Assembly: GCA_003481775.1 (NCBI GenBank)
Contig: QULU01000072.1
Span: 1-10,637, forward strand
DNA length: 10,637 bases
Direction: 5' to 3'
DNA from: Clostridiaceae bacterium OM02-2AC
Lineage (GTDB): Bacteria; Bacillota_I; Bacilli_A; Erysipelotrichales; Erysipelotrichaceae
Each line of letters begins with the position of its first letter. The first letter of the stretch is position 1. Positions 1 to 9,000 of this stretch are shown here, piece by piece. Both the position numbers and the translations under genes were made by a program. The notes under the pieces are model-generated. The model did not search any database, was not told where the DNA came from, and worked only from the letters and a program-made list of their open reading frames with translations.

Positions 1-15
1 TTGCTCTTCGCTCAT
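1..15 (-). CDS. Start of a downstream gene, first five codons only (MSEEQ), 3' partial
   Basis: An ATG at 15..13 opens a frame reading M-S-E-E-Q to the window edge. It overlaps the TGA of the giant gene in the four bases ATGA (15..12), and a full AAGGAGG lies 7 bases upstream of the ATG. This arrangement is typical of translationally coupled genes in one operon, so the product probably works with, or is a relative of, the giant protein. Nothing in five residues identifies the family; the soluble, acidic start does not look like a signal peptide, though too little is visible to exclude one. Confidence 0.8.
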
Positions 16-3000
16 TTCGTTTCCTCCTTCCCCTTTACTTCGTAGATGCGCTTTCCACTGATCATAGCGTCTTCCTTCGCTACCTCTATGATGAATTTGA
101 ATTTATAGGCTTCATCGATGAACTTGTTCTCTGTGAAGTCCCATGTCTGCGCCTTACTCGTGATCCCACTGAAGTAATAGCCGCTCCATGCATCTGCGCC
201 CAGACGCATCAGATGTGCCGGCTCGCTGTTCGGTAAGCCGGTATCCAGCCATGCGCCGCTCGTGATGTTCGTGAAATTCGTCCCATCATTCGAGCACTTC
301 AGATACGCGTCTCCGCTAGGGATCTGATCATAGTAGGTCGTCTTCGTCATCTGTCCCTTTAATGCCGGCACCCTCGTACTCTTCTCTGCTACTCTTCGAT
401 CGATCCCGAATTCCATCGGCATACTGCTCTTATTGATCGCCTGTTCATTGTTCGTGCTCTGCTTCATCACCTGATCATCCAGTGTCAGCTGGATCTTCGT
501 CGGCAGCTGCATGGTGATCTGTGTCGTCATGGTGATATCCGCCTTCAGCTTGGCTGTGATATGCTCGGCACTGTCATCCTTCAGCATCGCTTCCCAGATA
601 TAGCCTGTCTCACTCATCGCATTCACTCGATAGATGAACACCTTCATGAAGCCTGCAGTCTCCGGTACCGCGACGCTCGTACTCCTACCATCTGCACGAG
701 TGAGCACTTTCTTATCTTTATCGTAGAACACCAGCTCTACCGCAAAGTTTCGATCTCCCCATGTGCTTCCCTTTTCATAGACAAGATCTGTCGCACTGCC
801 ATCCGCCTTCTGGAAATCGGATACCGGATGCTTGATGTCTGCATCGATCGCCGCTGCTGTTTGATCACTTTCTTCCTGCTTCTTTGTGATCTGGTTTTCA
901 TTGATCGTTATGCTTCCCTTTTTCAATGTATCCGGGAATACGATGAAGTCACTTTCCGCTTTCGGCGGTGTCGCTCTGTCCTTACTGTTTGTGATCGTCA
1001 AAGGTCCGAAATCGATGAACGGAGCCGGAGATAATCCATCTGACTTCACTGCCGCACTTGGATCATAGGTGTCCGTCTCTGCGATCCTCGTCCACAGATA
1101 GTATTCCTTAAGCCTATCCAGATTTGTGAATTCATGGCTACCATTTTCTTTTATTTCCACCGTATCCCAATCTTCTTTTACTGGTACATAATCTTTATCA
1201 CTCGTCAAATAGTATTCATACGTATCATTGACCTTTGTCAGGATCAGGTTCGTATCCAGGTCTCGCTCCAATCCTCGATACTCCTCTTTCGGTGACTCTG
1301 GATTTACCGCTTTTGTCACGATGACAGAATTCGTCTTCTTTATGCTTCCCTGATAATGAGCAGCATCCGCCTTTGCTTTGTATTCCACCGTGATATAGGA
1401 GCCGACATCCTCCTTCGTATAGGTATAGCTGTAGCTGATCGTCTTCGCTGTTAGATTTGTTTCAACTCTGTCACTGTCTACTGGGATCGTCTCTCCATTG
1501 CTTCTATGTAAGAGGAACTCTCCTTCGTCATAGCCTTCTCCGCTATATATGAACTTGATCTGTGATCCGATATTGCTTGGTCTGGCAGCTGCCTGTCGCA
1601 TATCCGCAACATCCTGAATCACTAATGCACCCTCACGGAAGAGCGCATGCTCTGTTTTGATCGTTTCACTTGGATCACTGATTACCGACTGATCATAAGC
1701 AGCTGTCGGAATGAATCTAGCAAACAGCTTATAGTCACTATCTCTTCGCAAGTTACGGAACCAGGTATCCTGTGCCTTATACTCCGCTTCACTCTGCCAA
1801 TGGATATTGGATTCAATTTGTTCTTCTGTTAGCACTTCATCCTTGTCATTTACCGGCTGATCATTTACATAGCGCAGATACCCGACCTGTACATATGGAA
1901 TATCCACAATTTTGTCCGTCTTGTAATTCATTGGTGTACCAAACTGAATACTGTTTCCGTTCACTCTGACCTTCGTTGGGGAATTCGGCTTATTTTGCTC
2001 AGCCTTTTTCCTCACGATGATACCATTTGTTTGAACACTACCAACATATTGACCGCTTGCAGGTGCCGTATACACTGCATAAACTATACAATCCATCTCT
2101 GATGGTGTCAGTGCATAGCTGCTTATATTCCCTGGATCTGTATCCGTTATCTTTTCTGCCGTTCCCACTAGATTATTTGCACTGTCTACTGCTTGACGAT
2201 ACCAGGTAAAGACTCCATTCTTTTCATCCTCACCTAAATACTTCGCCTCTAATGTATCCAATACCTTTGTTGTATCCTTCGTTTCTATTCGTGCAGTGCC
2301 TGTAATCAAAGCTCCTTCCAATGGATTCTTTGTAATTAACGTGATCATACCAGAGTAATCATCAATGCCAGTCATCGTGATCTTTAAATACTGTCCTGTA
2401 TATTTCAATGGAACTTCAAAGCGGCTAACTGCATATTTTTTATCAGCACTGATACCATCTTCTCTTGAATTTTTCACAGCCCTCATTTCCGCATCAATAT
2501 TCTGCCATTCTTCCGTACCATCTTTTTTAGAAGCGACATAGTATTTCCAGGAAACTGTTGGTGCCTTTCCATCAACAGTATATTGTATTGTCTTGCTCTG
2601 CAGTGTCTTCCAACTAACATTCGTATCAGCTTCCTCTATTTCCTTGTAATCCGTTCGCTCCAACGGCTCCTTTGCACTTTTTACTGGACGAGCAGAGTTG
2701 ATACCGCTTGCCGCATGTGTTCTGGATTCCAATCTGGCAACATATACAACATAGCTTTTGTTCGCATCTACACGAATATCCATTTGTTCATTATTTACCT
2801 TGATCCAGTGCTCCGTATTATCTGTACCTGAATTATCAACTTTGCTGGTTTCCTTTTTATCTACATCCTCAGATATTTCAAGTACTGGAAGTTCATCAAT
2901 ATCTGAAGACTGTAAGTAGTAATAGATATCTTCGTATGGAGTTTCCTTGCTAATCAAACGCAGCAAACTTCCAATCTGAGCAGAATCTTCTCCAAGCGCA

Positions 3001-6000
3001 GTAACAGTTGGTGCTACCGGAATTTCATAATCATCTTTATATACATTTCCAAAAGATCGTTCTGTGTATTCTGAGAAATCACTATCATTTTTCGCAATAT
3101 AACGCACAGTTACAACTGGATTTCCATCTACAGGAGGAATTTTGAATGAAGGTTTTATACCTCCATCTGACTCGGAAACCGGTATTTTATCAAGATACCA
3201 TTGCCAGTTTCCACTTGTACTATCATCCGCTTCATCAGGATAGATACCCTTTACATATTCGACAGTCAATACAGTGTCAATACTTGGCTTGCTCGTATCA
3301 CTTGTCACAGTTATATTTCCAAGTAACGGTGATTTTTGCGTTCTTATCGGCTGTGTATTAATTAATTGCCATTCACTGGCGTTATAACCGATTTTCTCTG
3401 CCTTACGAATGAAGAAGTCGTATTCTGTATTTCTGGAAAGAGAAGTAATCTCAACATCTTTTCCCCATGTTACGGTAACATTATTAGAAGTGATAACTCC
3501 TGTCGGTTCATTATGCTTACGATATCCAAATTCATAAATAGAAGTCTGATCATCTGTTTGAACAACATTCAAGGTAAGCTGATATTGCATGATGTTTTTG
3601 ATTTCTGTCTTCGCTGTCCCCAATACCTGATCTGCATTCTCAATCACATCGCTGGTAAATGAGCAGCTGCCCTTGTAATCTCCATTTGCTTTATAAGTTG
3701 CTTTTATCTTATATCCGGCATCCTCAGGCTTTAATTGATAACTGATCTTGTTGGGATTGATTTCATCAGGAGTCGCTAGGACGGTATTGCTCTTACTTTG
3801 ATCATCCTTATCGATACGTTCCAGAATCCAGATACCTGTCAACCCAGTAGTATCCGGATCCGTACCAGAAGCAGTGAACGTTATGATTTCTTCAACCTTC
3901 TGTTCTCCGCCCAGCACAACTTTACTTTTTCCTGTAATATCAGACTGATCCGTCGCAGCAGTTGCATACGCAGACCAAGGACTCGGTTCATAGTCATCTT
4001 TTTCATGAAGTCTGGCATACAGATAATAAGTGGTATTTCTATTTAGCTTATCAATTGTAACTTCTTCATTATTGTCATATCCCAGTTTATCGTTATCCAG
4101 AATTTCAATATCTTTTCCTATGGTATCTGTATAACCAAAATCATATGTATCCATCCCCGTATGTTTTACAGATAAGGAATGTGCGCTCTTCATTTCACCA
4201 ACAGGTGCATCCGGTGCTATCTGAGTTTTCCTTAAAACTTTTTGGATCGTATAAGAAACAGGATCAGTCTTACCTTCCTTTATCGGGTCCTTGAAATCTC
4301 CAGTTCCATAGAATGTAAATTTCAAGCTACAGCCAACATCTTCTTTTGTAAGTAAATAAGATATATCATACTCGTTTTTACTTACAGCCAGTACTGTTAT
4401 ATCGATTGGATCTGCATTTTCAGGTATTCGTTCAATCTTCCAATTACCTTTTTGAAGATTATCATCTCCTATGGAAACACGCACTTCGTTTCCCATATTG
4501 ATAGCACCATTTGTTTTAATAGGACCAACGATATCTGTTTTCTCTGTATTGGTTTTATCTATAGATTTCCATTCGCTTGGTTCATAACCTGTACCACCCG
4601 CAACTCTAGCAAAGAACCAGTAATCGGTATTTCTTGTAAGACCGGTAATGGTAAATGCTTCTGTAGATTGGCCTGCAATGATTTTATTTCCAGCTTCTGA
4701 AGTTGCATATGCATATTCATAATTCGCACCGTCAACACCATCTGCCTTAAGTTCAACAGTACTATCAGTTTTTGATTTAATAGTTATTCCGGTAGGTGCT
4801 ATTGAAGTTACAGCATTTGTAAAGCCTGATGACATAGTCGCAAATCCTGTTGCACCTACATCTACTTGTATTTCATATCCGACATCAGATGGTTGTATAA
4901 CGTAAGAATCAGACTTCGCACCATTGATTGCTGTTCGATTAGTTTCTCCATTTTTTCTACGATACCATTGATATGTGATATTTGGTGCTCCAGAAGTCAT
5001 TGCAGTTAATTTAGATCCTGGATTTGCAGTTCCTGATATAGAAACAGTATTTAATGCTTTCACTATACCTGCAGAATCTTCAGATACAGTAAACTCAAAT
5101 GTATTTTCCGGTGTTGCTCCTGTAGTTTTATCATTATAAGTTACAGTTATGATTGCTGTTCCTGGGCTAATGGGTAAAATAGTACCACCATCAGTTACTT
5201 TAATAACTTCCGGATGGTCTGACTTATATGAAAAGCCTTGCCTCCTTAAATTCTCTGGTACTTGTAATACGCCATAAATTTTACCTTCAAACATTTGTGT
5301 GGCTGTTGTCTTGTTGTCAACACTTATAAAAGCTCCACTAGTCGCTGAATATAAATCAGCGATTATAGATGCACTAGGAGAATTTTCTTTCGTATCTTCA
5401 AGTATCCATTTAAGCTGTGGATAATACCCTTCTCGATATACATATTTATCGCCTAATACTAACCCAGACCCTACCATCTCGCTAGGCAGTTTACCTATTA
5501 CTTGTCCTGCATCAGCTAAATTGGTAGCTGGAAGTTTTACCTTATCATAATAATTATTCTCAGAGCCAGCTAACAATGGTTGTGCTGCGATTGCTCCAAT
5601 TGCGAATGCGTCACTTGGATAGATATACTTACCTGCAGAATATGAATTTTTTACAATTGCCGATCCTCGAATTAGTCCTCCAACGGCGCTTCGAGATCCT
5701 ATTTTTATCTCGTTTCCGACCATGAAACAATTATTGAAATGAACATTAGTACTAGGGCCTCCTACCCAGCCTACTAATCCACCACTGGATACTCCGGGCC
5801 CTGCCATATCAAAAATTCCACGAGCTGTCCCTATTTCGTCTAATGTTAATGATTCTCCTTGATTGTATACTTCACCATTCGCAAATATCATTCCTCCAGC
5901 ATGACCATGTATAGATGCATCTACCATGAATAATTTTGACGCCTTTACATTTTTGAATGCAGAATCTCCTGCGATAACACCAGAATAATTCTCAACGGAA

Positions 6001-9000
6001 ATATTAGAAATAATCAAATTTTTTATTTCTGCCGCATCATCAATTGAACCCGATATCTGTGATGTTACTGGATTTTTCAAATGTGAAATTGTATGAAAAT
6101 CACCATCTAATACTCCATAAAATTTATCAGGTGTAACTTCTGCTGCAGGAAAAGAATCTAAATTTAAGTTTTTGGTAATAACATAATTTGAAGTATTACT
6201 TCGATCGTCAAAAGGTGCGTTACCTTCCATAAACTTAATGAAATCCTCTTCTGACGAAATAGCAGTTCCAGCTTTGTAAGTAATAGTTTCTTCGCTAATC
6301 AGATTTTTATTATCTAAAGCTTGATATTGATTAGTAACATAAAGGTAATAGGCTTTAGGTTTACTCACTTCAACACTAATTTTTTTACCATTCCAATTCT
6401 CTTTGTTAAGAAGTTTAATTGTTATTTGATTACCGTCATATGTATAATCACCATTGATATCCGAATTAGTAATTACTGTTCCATCGATTTTAAATACCAC
6501 TGTATCTCTATTCGTGTTTATGTTTCCACTTTCTATATATCCGTCAACATTAGCTGTAATAATTTCATTCTCATACCCCTTTCCTTTTAGGGATAAAGAC
6601 TCTTCATAGATCTTTCTGATATAGGAAGTATTTACCGTTTGTATACTATCTCCACCATAGCCAATTTCATTATTAGGCACAAACTCAGCCTTGATATAGT
6701 GCTTCCACAAATCCTCACTAAGAGTCAATGAACTATAGGACTTATTGATCGTTGGACTATACCCACTCGCAAGCTGTTCCCATGAGTCACTATCGGAAGC
6801 TGGCGCTGAAGTTTTTCCATCATCTCCACAGGTTGTAGTGCTCTTATACCACTTCCATGTACCCTGTACATTATTAGCATCCTTTAACTCTGCGGTGATA
6901 GTTTTACCTACGACAGGATATGCGATTTTCGTATACGAGATACTTCCGTCCTCTGCTTCTTTGACATCTGTCGTATTCTTTATTTCCATTGTACCTGTTT
7001 GATTCACGGTTCCAATATCTGCACTGCTGCTAATGATACTACTGACCTGTGTTAAATCTGTTTCTGCCTTTACAATATATAAGGTATATTTTGTATTTGC
7101 TGTTAAATCATTTTTAAGATAATCTATGCTTGTATTTGTTGTAAGTGCAGTACACTGTGTCCAGCCTGCTGCTTCTAAATCTTCTTTTTTTATTTCCGTT
7201 GGTGGTTGTGGTGCATCTATATTTGCATTTTGGATTCGGTACCATATATCTTGATAGTCCCCTAATGTGAAATCCATACTGGGTTTACTTGCAGGTGTAT
7301 CCTTACCCTGTACAAAATTAGTGATTGTTGTATTTGTAACCAGCTGTTTCTTGATCTTTGGTGTAATTGCTTCTTTACTGCCAATGAAATCGCTGCTTTC
7401 CGGCATGGAATATACGGCTTTAATTGACTTATGAATATCCTCACTTTGCGGTGTATACTTACTGTCAGTAGCTCCTGCTATTGCATCATATGCTCCACTA
7501 TCATTTTCACGATACCATTGCCAATTACCTCCTTCATCTGATCCGGCCGGCATATAGCTGGCTTTGTTATATACTGCTTCCATTTCCTGTCCTGCAGTAT
7601 CTGATCCACTAATCTCTACATATCCCAAAATATCTGTCTTCTTTGTAGAAACTGTTATGTATGAGCTAGACCAATCACTATCCGAATACATATCATTACC
7701 TTTTACCTTTACCCAGATATTGTAATCGGTATACCTTGATAACCCTTTGATCGTTATATTCGTACCTGCATATGCATCGTAGTCTGCGGGTTTTGCTTTT
7801 GCTACATCTGTACCTGTACTATAACAGAAGCCGTAAACTAGGCCCGGTGTTCCATCCATTTGAAATGTAATTGTAGAATCTGTTGCTGAATTTTCTACTT
7901 CCTTCAATTGATTACCATCTGCCGGAGCCATCTGTTCCTTTTCATATTTCAATAATGCTTGTGAATCTGCATCTACATAATCAATTAGAGCGCCAGTTAT
8001 CAATTTCTTTTTATAGTCCTCATGAAATTTGAACTCTACTGTATAAACAGTTCCAGGTTTTTCATTCTTCGGTATTTCATAATAAGTACTATATCCATCC
8101 TGTCCCGGATAGAAGTCTTTGATTTCGGTTTTGACTCCATCTATTGTTTTATACCAACTCCACACTCCGTCTACAGAATTTGGTTTAGTTCCTGCTGCAT
8201 CTATCTTTCCAAGCCGTGCTATCAAACGTTCACCCTGTGTTGGTGCGCTACCTGCACTTCCGTATTCAAAATAGATAGCACCGTTATATTCTGTTTTTTC
8301 TGTTTTTATCTCAAGATACTTTGTAGACCAGTCAGATTTCTCATGTTGTTTATTTGCATCAAATCGCAGAAACAAATAATATGTCGTATTGCGATCCAAT
8401 CCCTCTATAAGTGCTTCGTCCTCAGAGGCATACTGGACATGCTGATCACTTGGACGATATTCTTCTGGTACTCCATTTTTTAATTTTGAAAATCCGATAT
8501 TAAATCGCTCACTTCCCTGACTGGCAGTTAATTTTGGTAATTTCACAATCACACTTTTATCTGTTATAGTGTTCAAATCTTTCAAAACCCCAGAAGGTGC
8601 TTTACATTCAGCCAATTGTATAACTTCACTTTGAGCACTAATTTCTCCACCATAATTTCCTGTCCCTGAAAGTACGACCTCTAATCTATGATTGATATAA
8701 TCTGAATTATTTAATTCAACAGAGTACCCATCCCAGGTTGGTTCTGTTACAGCCTCGCCTCTTGTTCCATCATCACTGACTAAATACCATGTATAATCTC
8801 CTGTTTGCTTTGTGTCCTCACCGGTTATCTCAACATTCAAAGTATCTCCATAGCGATAACCTGCTCCTGTCGACGTTATATTAAGAGTCCCTTTCACGAA
8901 AGGATTCTTTGTTGTTATTGATAATCCTTCCTCTGTGTATTCTGAAGGAAGATGTCCATTCTCGCCTATCGCTTTTACATAGATGTAGTATTTTGTTCTT

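Noticed and set aside
480..510. LPTK as a sortase-type LPXTG motif
   Set aside because: It lies about 160 residues before the end, lacks the T-G pair, and no hydrophobic segment or basic tail follows; it is part of a beta strand in the C-terminal domain.
561..1034. Open frame of 157 codons on the plus strand
   Set aside because: It lies opposite well-structured domain sequence, has a cysteine- and arginine-rich composition typical of a shadow frame, and shows no ribosome site or family pattern.
1..1100. Clustered GATC sites as an origin or a methylation-controlled switch
   Set aside because: They fall in coding sequence and are explained by ATC codons after G-ending codons; there are no DnaA-box-like repeats or promoter elements with them.
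8022..8483. Open frame of 153 codons on the plus strand, rich in I, F, C and S
   Set aside because: It is antisense to Ig/FN3 modules A3-B2. Its hydrophobic look comes from reading the complement of D/K/N/E-rich codons, not from a membrane protein.
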